This document shows, in pieces, positions 47,490 to 56,172 of a stretch of 64,000 nucleotides of DNA. The stretch is taken from positions 1 to 64,000 of the forward strand of contig DATJSI010000036.1 in NCBI GenBank assembly GCA_035504215.1, read 5' to 3'. The notes below the pieces were generated by a model. It worked only from the letters and a program-made list of their open reading frames with translations. It did no database searches and was not told the DNA's origin. Source of the stretch: Mycobacteriales bacterium. Lineage in GTDB: Bacteria > Actinomycetota > Actinomycetes > JAFAQI01. The translations under genes were made by a program, and so were the position numbers. Positions within the stretch are counted from its first letter, which is position 1, and every line of letters starts with the position of its first letter.

Positions 47490-48578
47490 GTGAAACGCCT
47501 GCTAACCGCTGCTGTGATCGCAGTCCTCGGCCTGACCATGGCCGCCTGCGGTTCGAGTTCCTCGGGGGGATCCGGGGGATCGGGATCAGGATCGGGAAGT
47601 GGGGGCACCCTCAACGAGGCAGGTTCGAGCCTGCTCTATCCCTACCTACAGGAGTTGGTCTCGCCGCTGAAGCAGGCTTACCCGTCGATCAAGCTCGCAC
47701 CTGCGGCTGGCGGCTCAGGCGTCGGAATCAGTGACGCGATCAGCGGTACGGTCCAGATGGGCGGCTCAGACGCCTACTTGAGTCAAGGCCAGTTCAGCCA
47801 GACGCCTGGCATCATGAATGTCCCGGTCGTGGTGTCAGCGCAGGCGGTCAACTACAACCTCAAGGGGATCCAGCACCTCAAGCTGTCCGGCAACATCCTC
47901 GCGGAGATCTACGAGGGCAAGATCACCAAGTGGAACGATCCCGCCATCGCCGCGCTCAACCCCGGGGTGAAGCTCCCGGCCGAAACGATCGTGCCGGTTC
48001 GCCGGGTCGACTCCTCAGGTGACACCTTCCTGTTCACCAGCCTGCTCTCCGCGACGAACGCGGCGTGGAAGAACGGGCCCGCCTTCGGCACCACGGTGAC
48101 GTGGCCGGCCGCCGCAGGCGAGGTGACCGCAAATGGCAACCCGGGCATGGTGCAGACCTGCCAGTCGACACCGGGCTGTGTCGCGTACGTCGGCGTGAGC
48201 GCAGAGGCGCAGGCCCAGCAGGCCGGTCTCGGTGAGGCAATGCTGCAGAACAAGTCCGGCAAGTTCCTTCTGCCAACCGCCAAGACGATCACCGCGGCGG
48301 CCGCCCAAGGTTCGTCCAACTTGCCCTCGAACCTGGCCCAGTCGCTGATCTACGAGCCCGGTGCGGACTCCTACCCCACGGTCAACTTCGAGTACATCGT
48401 CGTGAAGTCGCAGCAGTCCAGCTCGACCACGGCCCAGGCGATCCGCAACTTCCTCGATTGGACGATGAGTCCGAGCGGTGGGAGCACGCAGAAGCTGCTC
48501 TCGGCCGAGGACTTCGTGAAGTTGCCGTCGTCGGTGGTCCCCATGGCGAAGGCGGCGGTAGCGAAGATTACTGGCTGA
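47490..48578 (+). CDS. pstS: Phosphate-binding lipoprotein PstS
   Basis: Extracellular receptor of the high-affinity phosphate ABC transporter. The 362-aa precursor from the GTG at 47490 has a lipoprotein signal (AVLGLTMAACGSSSS, lipidated Cys20), a Gly/Ser-rich tether, then the PstS domain with EAGSSLLYPYLQELVSPLKQ, the phosphate-loop GGSGVGISDAISG, KITKWNDPAIAALNPG, VPVRRVDSSGDTFLFTSLLS and the C-terminal YPTVNFEYIVV. A second GTG two codons upstream is an equal start candidate. pstC follows after 3 bp. A PHO-box-like repeat lies upstream, so induction by phosphate starvation is expected. Confidence 0.95.
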   Translation: MKRLLTAAVIAVLGLTMAACGSSSSGGSGGSGSGSGSGGTLNEAGSSLLYPYLQELVSPLKQAYPSIKLAPAAGGSGVGISDAISGTVQMGGSDAYLSQGQFSQTPGIMNVPVVVSAQAVNYNLKGIQHLKLSGNILAEIYEGKITKWNDPAIAALNPGVKLPAETIVPVRRVDSSGDTFLFTSLLSATNAAWKNGPAFGTTVTWPAAAGEVTANGNPGMVQTCQSTPGCVAYVGVSAEAQAQQAGLGEAMLQNKSGKFLLPTAKTITAAAAQGSSNLPSNLAQSLIYEPGADSYPTVNFEYIVVKSQQSSSTTAQAIRNFLDWTMSPSGGSTQKLLSAEDFVKLPSSVVPMAKAAVAKITG

Positions 48579-48581
48579 CGG

Positions 48582-49634
48582 ATGAGCGTCACCGCTGAGG
48601 GCCGTACCGGGTCGTGGCGCCGTTGGCGCGCGACCCGGGCGGCCCGCTCGGTCGGCCCGACCGAGCGAATCGTCCGAAGTCTGCTCGCCCTTGCTGCAGT
48701 CGTCCCCACCGCGGCATTGGCCTTTCTTGCCTACGAGATCGTTCGTTCCGCTTACCCAGCAATCGTCTTCAACGGCTGGCACTTCTTTACGACGAAGACG
48801 TTTACCCTCGGCAATCTCTACGGCGGCAGCCTCGAGGTGCACCATGGCTACAAAGCGCCGCATGGGGCGGCGTACGGCGTGCTGCCCCTGCTTGTCGGAA
48901 CCCTGCTGTCCTCGTTCATCGCGTTGCTCGTCGCCGTACCGGTTGCCGTCGGCGGCGTGATCGTCCTGGTCGAGAAACTGCCGGAACGCCTGCAAGGTCC
49001 GCTCGGCGTGTTTCTCGAGCTCCTCGCAGGTGTTCCGAGCGTGATCTTCGGGCTGTGGGGTGTCTACGCGTTCGGTCCGCTGGTGTCGCGAACCGTCTTT
49101 CGTTGGATTGCGGCGCTGCACATTCCTTGGCTCTCAGGAGAGATTCCGGCCCGGCAGGGCTTGTTGACGGCGTCACTGGTTCTCGCGGTGATGATCATCC
49201 CGATCATCGCCTCGATCACTCGCGAGCTCGTGCGCTCGGTCCCGGCGATCTCGAAGGAGGGTGCGGTTGCGCTCGGCCTGACGCACTCGGAGACGATTCG
49301 GACCGTCACGTTGCCGTTCATCAGGACGGGTCTCATCGCCGCATCGATCCTCGGACTCGCCCGGGCGCTCGGGGAGACCATTGCGGTCCTCATCATCAGC
49401 GGCAACGCCCTTAATACCTATCCACGTAACATCTTTGCGCCGTTCTCTTCAATGGCGAGCACGATCGCTGCGATCCTCGACGGCGCGTTGACGGACTCCA
49501 CGAAGATGGCGGTTCACTCTCTCGCCGAGGTCGGACTGGTACTGCTCGTGGTGACGCTGGCTGCCAACCTGGGCGGTCGTGCCCTTGCGAACCGCTTCAG
49601 CCCGGTCGGACTGCCGGTCGGCAGGGGTGTGTGA
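48582..49634 (+). CDS. pstC: Phosphate ABC transporter permease PstC
   Basis: Inner-membrane channel subunit, 350 aa with about six helices. It begins with a basic cytoplasmic tail (RWRATRAARSVGPTERIVRS), a first helix LLALAAVVPTAALAFLAYEI, an outside loop, and the conserved permease core GVPSVIFGLWGVYAFGPLVS, with the EAA-type loop KEGAVALGLTHSETIRTVTL and ALGETIAVLIISGN. No good ribosome binding site precedes the ATG, only 3 bp past pstS, so it is probably made by translational coupling. It overlaps pstA. Confidence 0.94.
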   Translation: MSVTAEGRTGSWRRWRATRAARSVGPTERIVRSLLALAAVVPTAALAFLAYEIVRSAYPAIVFNGWHFFTTKTFTLGNLYGGSLEVHHGYKAPHGAAYGVLPLLVGTLLSSFIALLVAVPVAVGGVIVLVEKLPERLQGPLGVFLELLAGVPSVIFGLWGVYAFGPLVSRTVFRWIAALHIPWLSGEIPARQGLLTASLVLAVMIIPIIASITRELVRSVPAISKEGAVALGLTHSETIRTVTLPFIRTGLIAASILGLARALGETIAVLIISGNALNTYPRNIFAPFSSMASTIAAILDGALTDSTKMAVHSLAEVGLVLLVVTLAANLGGRALANRFSPVGLPVGRGV

Positions 49635-50476
49635 TGCGGCGACGTCGCTGGAAGGACCGCGTCTTCTGGGGTGGTTGCACGCTTGCCCTTGCGCTGATCA
49701 TCGCGCCCGCTATCTCGGTGCTGGTGAGCGTGTTTCATCAGGCGGCGCCGGCGATGAGCTGGTCACTCATCACCCACCGCACGAATGCAGGCGGGATCGA
49801 GAACGCGATCTTGGGCACGCTCCTGCTCCTGTTGGGAGTCCTCATCGTCGCCGGCAGCATCGGAGTCGGTGCCGGCATCTATCTCGCGGAGTTCGCCTCC
49901 GGACGCACCGAGCGAATCCTCCGGTTCTACTCCGAGGTCCTTGCCGGCTCACCCTCCATCATCATCGGGTACGTCGGCTACGTCACCCTGGTCGTCGGGT
50001 TCCACTGGGGATTCTCGCTGCTTGCCGCGGTTATCGCACTTTCCACGCTTGTCGTCCCGTACATCGTGAAGACCACCGAGGTCGCTCTCCGGCAGCTGCC
50101 GACGTACCTGCGGGAAGGGGCAGCCGGCCTTGGCATGCGTGAGACCACCATCCTTTGGCGGATCCTGCTACCCCCCGCTCTGCCGGGCATTGTGAGCGGG
50201 CTGATAGTCGCGCTGGCGATCTCGACCGGGGAGTTGGCGCCGCTGCTCTACACGGCCGGCTTCTCGGATTCGAATCCGAGCCTGCACTTGTTCCATCAGG
50301 CCGTGCCTTATCTGACGAATGTCACGTACACCGACCTGGCGCTGCCCGGTGCGCAGGCCCACGCGACGGCCGCGGCGGCCGGCGCGTTCAGTCTCATCCT
50401 GCTGATCGTTCTGATCGGGATCGGCCGGCTGCTCTCCCGCCGGGCCCGAATGGCAACCAGGCAGATGACGCTATGA
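49634..50476 (+). CDS. pstA: Phosphate ABC transporter permease PstA
   Basis: Second channel subunit, 280 aa, about six helices. It shows [20 protein letters not shown] at the N-terminus, [32 protein letters not shown] and the EAA loop [20 protein letters not shown], then [20 protein letters not shown]. The sequence GTGATG offers either a GTG at 49631 or an ATG at 49634; both overlap the pstC stop. The end overlaps pstB as ATGA. Confidence 0.94.
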   Translation: MRRRRWKDRVFWGGCTLALALIIAPAISVLVSVFHQAAPAMSWSLITHRTNAGGIENAILGTLLLLLGVLIVAGSIGVGAGIYLAEFASGRTERILRFYSEVLAGSPSIIIGYVGYVTLVVGFHWGFSLLAAVIALSTLVVPYIVKTTEVALRQLPTYLREGAAGLGMRETTILWRILLPPALPGIVSGLIVALAISTGELAPLLYTAGFSDSNPSLHLFHQAVPYLTNVTYTDLALPGAQAHATAAAAGAFSLILLIVLIGIGRLLSRRARMATRQMTL

Positions 50477-51387
50477 CGGCGGCACCGGCACCGGCACCGG
50501 GCCCGGTGTCGTCCCCCTCCTCCACGCCGGAACCCGAACCTTCGATGAGTGGTGACATGGTCGACCCGATGAACTGGTCTCCCGGCCGGCTGCCCCTGCC
50601 GGACGATGAGCCGCTGAACCCAGTATTCGAGATCAGCAACCTGAGCTTCTACTACGGCCAGGTCCGAGCCCTTCGGGACGTCACGGCCAGCATCGGCCGC
50701 AAGGAGATTACGGCGCTGATCGGCCCTTCGGGGTGCGGCAAGACGACTTTCCTTCGATGCTTGAACCGGCTCAACGACATGGTCGCGGCGGCCCGCGTCG
50801 AAGGCTCGATTGAGTTCGACGGCGAGTCGGTCTATGCGCCGTCGGTGCGCCCCGCCGACCTTCGCCGCCGCGTGGGAATGGTCTTCCAGCGTCCGAACCC
50901 GTTCCCCAAGTCGATCTATGAGAATGTCGCGATCGCTCCCCGTACGAATGGTTACTCGGGCGATCTCGACGAGCTGGTCGAGCAGTCGCTGCGACGTGCT
51001 GCGTTGTGGGACGAGGTGAAGGACAAGCTGAAGGCAAGCGCCTTCAGCTTGTCAGGCGGGCAGCAGCAGCGGCTATGTATCGCTCGCGCGGTCGCCGTGA
51101 AGCCCGATGTGATCCTGATGGATGAGCCGGCGTCGGCGCTCGATCCGGTCGCTACCTATGCGATCGAGGAGCTGATGGCCGAACTCAAGAACGAGTACAC
51201 GATTGTGGTCGTCACCCACAACATGCAGCAGGCCGCACGGGTGTCCGACCGTACGGGCTTCTTCACGGTCGAGGTCACTCCCGAGGGGCGAACGGGTGTC
51301 CTCGTGGAGATGGGCTCGACGACGAGGTTGTTCACCAACCCGACGGAGAAGCGGACCGAGGACTACATCACGGGCCGGTTCGGCTGA
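50473..51387 (+). CDS. pstB: Phosphate ABC transporter ATPase PstB
   Basis: Cytosolic ATPase that drives phosphate uptake, 304 aa. It has Walker A GPSGCGKT (84-91), Q-loop [20 protein letters not shown], the signature [15 protein letters not shown], Walker [14 protein letters not shown] and H-loop [14 protein letters not shown]. About 48 extra N-terminal residues, rich in Ala, Pro and Ser, precede the usual PstB start ([13 protein letters not shown]); an internal ATG ([10 protein letters not shown], residue 25) could instead be used, although the outer start overlaps the pstA stop as ATGA. phoU does not follow; two winged-helix proteins do. Confidence 0.95.
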   Translation: MTAAPAPAPGPVSSPSSTPEPEPSMSGDMVDPMNWSPGRLPLPDDEPLNPVFEISNLSFYYGQVRALRDVTASIGRKEITALIGPSGCGKTTFLRCLNRLNDMVAAARVEGSIEFDGESVYAPSVRPADLRRRVGMVFQRPNPFPKSIYENVAIAPRTNGYSGDLDELVEQSLRRAALWDEVKDKLKASAFSLSGGQQQRLCIARAVAVKPDVILMDEPASALDPVATYAIEELMAELKNEYTIVVVTHNMQQAARVSDRTGFFTVEVTPEGRTGVLVEMGSTTRLFTNPTEKRTEDYITGRFG

Positions 51388-51408
51388 ACACGCGAAGGCT
51401 CGGTCACT

Positions 51409-51753
51409 GTGGAATCCGCCATACCCGTCCGACCTGAGCGCCGAGTGCTCTGCGTCGGGCGCGTGGTCCTCGATCTCGACGGCCACTCGGTGCAGGTGGG
51501 TAACCGTCCGCCGATGGCCCTGCCGGCCAAGGAGTTCGAGCTACTGCGGATACTCATGCAGCACGCGGGCGAGACGGTCTCCTACGAGTCGGTGATGTCG
51601 GCGCTCTGGCCCACCTTGCGCGCGCACGTCTCGCGGACGCTGCCGATCCACATCCGGCGCCTGCGCGATCGCCTCTGCGACGACCAAGAACCGTGTGGCG
51701 TGATTGTCAATGTTCGCTGCGTGGGTTACCGCTACGAGTCAGGCTCGGAATGA
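51409..51753 (+). CDS. Receiver-less OmpR-type winged-helix protein (first of two)
   Basis: A 114-aa protein starting at a GTG 21 bp after pstB. It is essentially only the C-terminal effector domain of OmpR/PhoB regulators: LDLDGHSVQVGNRPPMALPA, KEFELLRILMQHAGETVSYE, then the recognition helix region RTLPIHIRRLRDRL and the wing VRCVGYRYE. No receiver, sensor or membrane helix is present. Position directly behind pstSCAB suggests a role in phosphate control, perhaps by competing with or pairing with a phosphorylated regulator; that is inference. Its stop overlaps the next gene as ATGA. Confidence 0.85.
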   Translation: MESAIPVRPERRVLCVGRVVLDLDGHSVQVGNRPPMALPAKEFELLRILMQHAGETVSYESVMSALWPTLRAHVSRTLPIHIRRLRDRLCDDQEPCGVIVNVRCVGYRYESGSE

Positions 51754-52169
51754 CTCTGGCAGAACGCGCGTGCCACAGTGCCGCCGAGGTCGACCCGGAG
51801 ATGCTCGTCGTGGGCCCGATCGAGGTCTCAGCAGATCGCTACCTTGTCCTGGTCTCGGGTCGCGCACTGCCGCCCTTGCCACTCGGGCAGTTTCGGTTGT
51901 TGACCGCCCTCGCTCGTCAGGCCGGTCGGATTCTCAGCTATGCAGACGCCGCTGCGGCCGCGCTGCCTCATCAGCCGTGTCGCGATCCGCGCCGGCGTAC
52001 TGGTGCCCTGGTCTCGGGCTTGCGGCGGCGACTCGGTGGCGACGCGGGTGCGCTCCTTCGCAACGTCCGCGGTTTCGGCTATGTCCTTGATGCCACGCCG
52101 GTTGCACCCTCGCGATGCCGCGACTCTCACCGGCACCGTCGGGAACAGCCACCGCGACCCCGTTCGTGA
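51750..52169 (+). CDS. Receiver-less OmpR-type winged-helix protein (second of two)
   Basis: A 139-aa protein that overlaps the first by ATGA. It shares the same single winged-helix domain but has diverged: LVVGPIEVSADRYLVLVSGR, PLGQFRLLTALARQAGRILS, RTGALVSGLRRRLG and NVRGFGYVLDA. The recognition helix differs from that of its neighbour (ALVSGLRRRLG against PIHIRRLRDRL), so the two should read different DNA or act as a heterodimer. The last codons (CCC CGT TCG TGA) run into the left end of a dispersed repeat that supplies the stop, as in purM; the Arg/Pro-rich tail RREQPPRPRS may be acquired. Confidence 0.8.
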   Translation: MTLAERACHSAAEVDPEMLVVGPIEVSADRYLVLVSGRALPPLPLGQFRLLTALARQAGRILSYADAAAAALPHQPCRDPRRRTGALVSGLRRRLGGDAGALLRNVRGFGYVLDATPVAPSRCRDSHRHRREQPPRPRS

Positions 52170-52223
52170 TCTTGACGTAGGAGGCGCACAAATCGCGATT
52201 GTGCGCCTCCTACGTCAAGATCA
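52167..52223. repeat. Full hairpin copy of the dispersed palindromic repeat (25-bp stem)
   Basis: Left arm 52167-52191 (starts TGATCTTGACGTAGGAGG) and right arm 52199-52223 are perfectly complementary over 25 bp with a 7-base loop. Compared with the copy at 22251 one position in each arm has changed in a compensating way (GTTGG/CCAAC against GTAGG/CCTAC), so pairing is kept. It overlaps the stop codon of the second winged-helix gene and ends 18 bp before the MFS promoter. Confidence 0.92.
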
Positions 52224-52240
52224 GCGGAGACGGCGGGGGT

Positions 52241-52272
52241 TTGCCTGCCACGGCAGACCATGATAGATTCAT
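52241..52272 (+). promoter_or_regulatory. MFS exporter promoter with overlapping operator
   Basis: TTGCCT (52241-52246) and TAGATT (52264-52269) are separated by 17 bp, which would put the transcript start at or within a base or two of the ATG at 52277. The small palindrome ATGA-TAGAT-TCAT (52260-52272) covers the -10 and is a candidate site for the MarR protein encoded downstream. Confidence 0.5.
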
Positions 52273-52276
52273 AACA

Positions 52277-53779
52277 ATGTCGAAAGTAGAAGCACTTGCC
52301 CAGCGGATCGGTACGCCGACCGACGTCGCGATCCACGAGCTCGGCCGCGGCCGCCGGATCGGCATCCTGCTGATCTGCTGCATGAGCCTGCTGATCGTCG
52401 GGCTCGACGTCACGATCGTGAACGTCGCCCTGCCCGTCATCGGCCGCGACCTGCACGGCAGCATCTCCGGGCTGCAGTGGACGCTCGACGCCTACACGCT
52501 CGTGCTCGCCACATTGCTGATGCTCTCCGGCTCGACCGCCGACCGGCTCGGCCGCAAGCGCACGTTCGTGGTGGGCCTGGCGCTGTTCTCGCTCGGGTCG
52601 CTGCTGTGCAGCCTCGCGCCGAGCCTGCTGTTCCTCGTGATCTTCCGGATGGTCCAGGCGATCGGCGGCTCGATGCTGAACCCGGTCGCGATGTCCATCA
52701 TCACCAACACCTTCACCGATCCGCGCGAGCGCGCGCAGGCGGTCGGCGTCTGGGGCGGTGTGGTCGGGATCTCGATGGCGCTAGGCCCGATCGTCGGCGG
52801 CCTGCTCGTCACCTCGGCCGGCTGGCGCTCGATCTTCTGGATCAACCTTCCGGTCGGCCTCGCCGCGATCATCCTGTCGCTGCGCTACGTCCCCGAGTCG
52901 AAGGCACCGCGCGCGCGTCGCTTCGACCCGGTCGGCCAGGCGCTCATGCTTGTCCTGCTTGCCACGCTGACCTACGGCATCATCGAGGCGCCGCGCCGCG
53001 GCTGGAGCTCGCCGATCATCGTGGCCGCGTTCGTCGTAGCGGCGGTCGCGCTCGTTACCTTCCTGTACGCCGAGTCGCACCGCGCCGAGCCGTTGGTCGA
53101 CCTTCGGTTCTTCCGCTCGGTGCCGTTCTCGTCGGCAACGCTCACCGCGGTCGCGGCGTTCGCCACGCTCGGCGGGTTCCTACTGATCAACACGCTGTAC
53201 CTGCAGGACGTGCGCGGCCTGTCCCCGCTGGACGCCGGTCTCGACACGCTTCCGATGGCGATCATGACGATGATCTTCGCCCCGATCTCGGGGCGCATCG
53301 TCGGGCATCGCGGCCCGCGCGTGCCGTCGATCGTTGCCGGGCTCTCGCTGCTCGTTGCCTGCGTGATGCTCGCAAGGATCACACCGACGACGTCGTTCAC
53401 CCTGCTGTTCGCGGCGTACGTCGTCTTCGGGCTGGGGTTCGGCCTGGTCAACGCGCCGATCACGAACGCCGCCGTCTCCGGCATGCCGCGGGCACAGGCG
53501 GGCGTCGCGTCGGCGATCGCATCGACCTCTCGACAGATCGGCTCCACGCTCGGCGTGGCCGTGGTCGGCGCGCTCGTCACGTCGCGGATCGGGCAGTCGA
53601 CCCACGGCGGCGACCTCGCCGCCGCGAGCCACGCGGGCTGGTGGGTGCTGGGCGGCTGCGGCGCCGTGGTCGCCGCGCTCGGCTGGATCGCGACCTCGCG
53701 GTCGGCGCTTGCCTCGGCTCGCCGTACGGCGGAGGAGCTCAACCCCGAGGTCCTCGGAGCGAATGGGGGATCGCGGTGA
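52277..53779 (+). CDS. DHA2-type MFS multidrug exporter
   Basis: A 500-aa drug:proton antiporter of the EmrB/QacA family, with 14 predicted helices. Signature runs are VGLDVTIVNVALPVIGRDL (motif in helix 1), SGLQWTLDAYTLVLATLLML, the loop GSTADRLGRKRTFVVGLALF (motif A), RMVQAIGGSMLNPVAMSIIT and WRSIFWINLPVGLAAII (motif C region nearby). There is no ribosome binding site in front of the ATG, and the promoter places the transcript start at the ATG, so the message is probably leaderless. A MarR-type regulator follows with a GTGA overlap. Substrates are likely toxic organics, unspecified. Confidence 0.93.
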   Translation: MSKVEALAQRIGTPTDVAIHELGRGRRIGILLICCMSLLIVGLDVTIVNVALPVIGRDLHGSISGLQWTLDAYTLVLATLLMLSGSTADRLGRKRTFVVGLALFSLGSLLCSLAPSLLFLVIFRMVQAIGGSMLNPVAMSIITNTFTDPRERAQAVGVWGGVVGISMALGPIVGGLLVTSAGWRSIFWINLPVGLAAIILSLRYVPESKAPRARRFDPVGQALMLVLLATLTYGIIEAPRRGWSSPIIVAAFVVAAVALVTFLYAESHRAEPLVDLRFFRSVPFSSATLTAVAAFATLGGFLLINTLYLQDVRGLSPLDAGLDTLPMAIMTMIFAPISGRIVGHRGPRVPSIVAGLSLLVACVMLARITPTTSFTLLFAAYVVFGLGFGLVNAPITNAAVSGMPRAQAGVASAIASTSRQIGSTLGVAVVGALVTSRIGQSTHGGDLAAASHAGWWVLGGCGAVVAALGWIATSRSALASARRTAEELNPEVLGANGGSR

Positions 53780-54228
53780 TCAAGGAACCGGCCGGGCCCG
53801 AGCAGGCGGCGCCATCGATCGATGCGCGCGAGGTCTGGGCGGTCATGTGTGAGCTCGTGCTCGACAACGTCCGGCGCCGCGAGGTGTCCGAGACGCTCGG
53901 GATGAGCTTCAGCCGGGTGCGTGCGATCCGCCGCATCGCGCGCCGGCCGATGTCGATGGGCGAGCTGGCGCGCTCGCTCGAGATGGACCCGCCCAATGTC
54001 ACGACGATGGTCGACGAGCTGGAGGAGCTGGGACTCGCGAAGCGCCGCCCGCACCCGACCGATCGGCGCGCCAAGCTGGTCGAGGCGACCCGCAAAGGCA
54101 CCGACATCGCCCGCCGCGCCGACGAGATCCTCAGCACGCCGCCGCAGGCGATGAACACCCTCGATCCCGCCGATCTCGAGCAGCTACGCCGGATCCTTCG
54201 CCCGATCGCCGCTCAACGCGGGTCGTGA
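53776..54228 (+). CDS. MarR-family regulator of the exporter
   Basis: A 150-aa winged-helix protein starting at a GTG that overlaps the exporter stop. It has MSFSRVRAIRRIARRPMSMG, the HTH SMGELARSLEMDPPNVTTMV and the wing LAKRRPHPTDRRAKLVEATR. The gene pair exporter-marR with shared transcript and the small palindrome over the exporter -10 suggest classic ligand-relieved autorepression. Nothing in the sequence shows the ligand. Confidence 0.9.
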   Translation: MIKEPAGPEQAAPSIDAREVWAVMCELVLDNVRRREVSETLGMSFSRVRAIRRIARRPMSMGELARSLEMDPPNVTTMVDELEELGLAKRRPHPTDRRAKLVEATRKGTDIARRADEILSTPPQAMNTLDPADLEQLRRILRPIAAQRGS

Positions 54229-54295
54229 TCACCGCGGTGCCAGCCGCTGATCGCTGTGGGACGATCGCGCTTGGCCCGCGGCGGGGGAGGCGGTC

Positions 54296-54877
54296 ATGAA
54301 GGCTCCGGTCAGTCGCTTCGGACTGGCCGTGATCGCACTCGCCGCTGTGCTCGGCATGACCGGGTGCGCAAACGGGTCATCCGGCGATCGGGGCGCGGCG
54401 TCTCCGACACCGACCGCCAGCGAGGCGGCGGCGACGCGGCTGGCGGTCGACGCCGCGTTCTCCATCACGGACTCGGCCATCCGCACGTTCGTCAAGGTCA
54501 AGCACCCGTACCTGGTGGACAGTCAGTACGAAGCATTGGCGCAGGGCAGCGACGAGATGCTCTCAGCGGCCTTTGGGCTCGTGCCGGCGCCAATCGGAGT
54601 TCCGGCATCGGTCGCGGGCGCGGCGTATCACCGTCTGGTCACGATGGCGCATGTGCTGCAGCGCTCTGCGACCTGCCTGGCGAAGCGTTACCGTCCGAAG
54701 CGCGCGAACTATCGACCCTGTTTCGCGGCCTTCCAGACCAACGGTGCCGGCCTCACCGACCTCGTCCTGCTGGTCAAGGCGATGATTGCGCTCGAGCCGT
54801 ACGGGTCACCGTCGGCGGCTGCACAGTTCCGCGAGCTGTTTGAAAGCTTCGTGCCGCAGGCGACGACGTCGGCGTGA
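54296..54877 (+). CDS. Small lipoprotein of unknown function
   Basis: A 193-aa protein with GGGGGAGG about 5 bases before the ATG. The signal sequence (MKAPVSRFGLAVIALAAVLG) ends in the lipobox MTGC, giving lipidation at Cys24, followed by a Ser/Pro/Thr tether. The mature part is helical with two Cys (ATCLAKRYRPKRANYRPCFA), perhaps a disulfide. No family was recognised. It stands 67 bp after the MarR gene and may be a separate transcript. Confidence 0.7.
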   Translation: MKAPVSRFGLAVIALAAVLGMTGCANGSSGDRGAASPTPTASEAAATRLAVDAAFSITDSAIRTFVKVKHPYLVDSQYEALAQGSDEMLSAAFGLVPAPIGVPASVAGAAYHRLVTMAHVLQRSATCLAKRYRPKRANYRPCFAAFQTNGAGLTDLVLLVKAMIALEPYGSPSAAAQFRELFESFVPQATTSA

Positions 54878-54991
54878 GCGGCAGCTCCGGACCGCCGACG
54901 AACTGATGCAGGCCTGGTCCCCGTGGCCGAACCAATGCCGAATCTTGATTGCTTTGTGACCCGCCGCGGACGTGAGCGCGCCACGATCACG

Positions 54992-56047
54992 ATGGATCAA
55001 CAGACCGCGGTTGCCGCTGACGATGGGTCGGAGCTTTTGATCAACCTCAAGTTCGCGGCGGACGACGTTGCTGCGACCCGCTTCACGATCTCGCCTCTGC
55101 ACGAGACGATCGCGAGCCTGTTTCCCGTTTACATGTGCCCCGACTCTCCGCCGACGGCGTGGGCCCGGCCGGTACGCCGACTACCGGACCTCGACCACGC
55201 GGTGCTGCGCGGCCTGATCAGCCCGATCAGCTGGATCCCTGACTTCGTGACGCCTGCTCCGATGCGTGCTCGTCCCGCCATCGACGAGCAGCTCGCGCAG
55301 GTCCGCGCGACTCCCGCCGAGACGGTGCTCGACGACTTCCACGTCGTCTATCCCGACGGCAGGCTGCCCGCCGCGTTAGTCGGCCTCGAGCGCGACCCGA
55401 TCGGCGTACGGGACCGCATCGCGGACGCGCTCACCCACTACTGGGAGGTCGTCATCGCGCCGCGCTGGCCACGAATGCGCGCGATCCTCGAAGCCGACCT
55501 GCTCTACCGCGGCGTGCAGTGCGCCGAGATCGGGCCCGGCGCCGCCTTCGACCGGATCGACCCGCAGATCCACTGGACCGGGAGCAGCCTCAACGTCAAC
55601 ATCGCCGCCGACTTGCACCGGGCGATCGCGCCGGGCACGGTCGTCCAGCTGATCCCGAGCGTGATCATGCCCGGGCCGGTGGCGCAGATCGACATCGAAG
55701 CCGCACCCGTGGTGCAGTACCGCGCCCGCCGGGCCGGGTTCGCGTGGCGCGATGCCACGCCGGTGTCTTCGGCCGCGATCTGCAACCTGCTCGGCCGTCG
55801 CCGCGCCGGCGTGCTCGCGGCTCTCGACCAACCTCGATCCACCAGCGAGATCGCCCGCCTGCTCGACGTGACACCCAGCGCGGTGTCGCAGCATCTCGCC
55901 GTCTTGTCGGTGGCTCGGCTGGTCGAGCGCGCTCGCGTCGGCCGCGTCGTTCTCTACTCACAGTCCCCGCTCGCCCAGGAGCTCCTGACGGGAAGCGCCT
56001 GGGTCGACGACGAGTACGACGGCGAACGCAGCGACCTGACCGCCTAG
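54992..56047 (+). CDS. ArsR-like regulator with large N-terminal domain
   Basis: A 351-aa protein with an N-terminal domain of about 250 residues (SELLINLKFAADDVAATRFT, then SPLHETIASLFPVY) of the type often called DUF5937 and a C-terminal ArsR-like winged helix (ALDQPRSTSEIARLLDVTPS, then AVSQHLAVLSVARLVERARV). The start is uncertain: the ATG at 54992 fits the family N-terminus, while a GTG at 54923 would add 23 residues; neither has a clear ribosome binding site. Actinobacteria hold many such proteins; ligands are unknown. No CxC metal motif is seen, so metal sensing is not expected. Confidence 0.75.
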   Translation: MDQQTAVAADDGSELLINLKFAADDVAATRFTISPLHETIASLFPVYMCPDSPPTAWARPVRRLPDLDHAVLRGLISPISWIPDFVTPAPMRARPAIDEQLAQVRATPAETVLDDFHVVYPDGRLPAALVGLERDPIGVRDRIADALTHYWEVVIAPRWPRMRAILEADLLYRGVQCAEIGPGAAFDRIDPQIHWTGSSLNVNIAADLHRAIAPGTVVQLIPSVIMPGPVAQIDIEAAPVVQYRARRAGFAWRDATPVSSAAICNLLGRRRAGVLAALDQPRSTSEIARLLDVTPSAVSQHLAVLSVARLVERARVGRVVLYSQSPLAQELLTGSAWVDDEYDGERSDLTA

Positions 56048-56172
56048 CAACCGAACCTCGCTGCGCGACGGCACACCGGATTTAGCCCGCACCTAACTCT
56101 CTTCGTTCGCCGGCCCGGCCGTGGTGGGGTCCGACTGCCGACCGGTCGGACAAGGAAGGGACGTCACCGAAC

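Noticed and set aside
54992-56047. Metal-sensing ArsR function
   Set aside because: The winged helix is ArsR-like but lies at the C-terminus and no metal-binding CxC or His cluster is seen.
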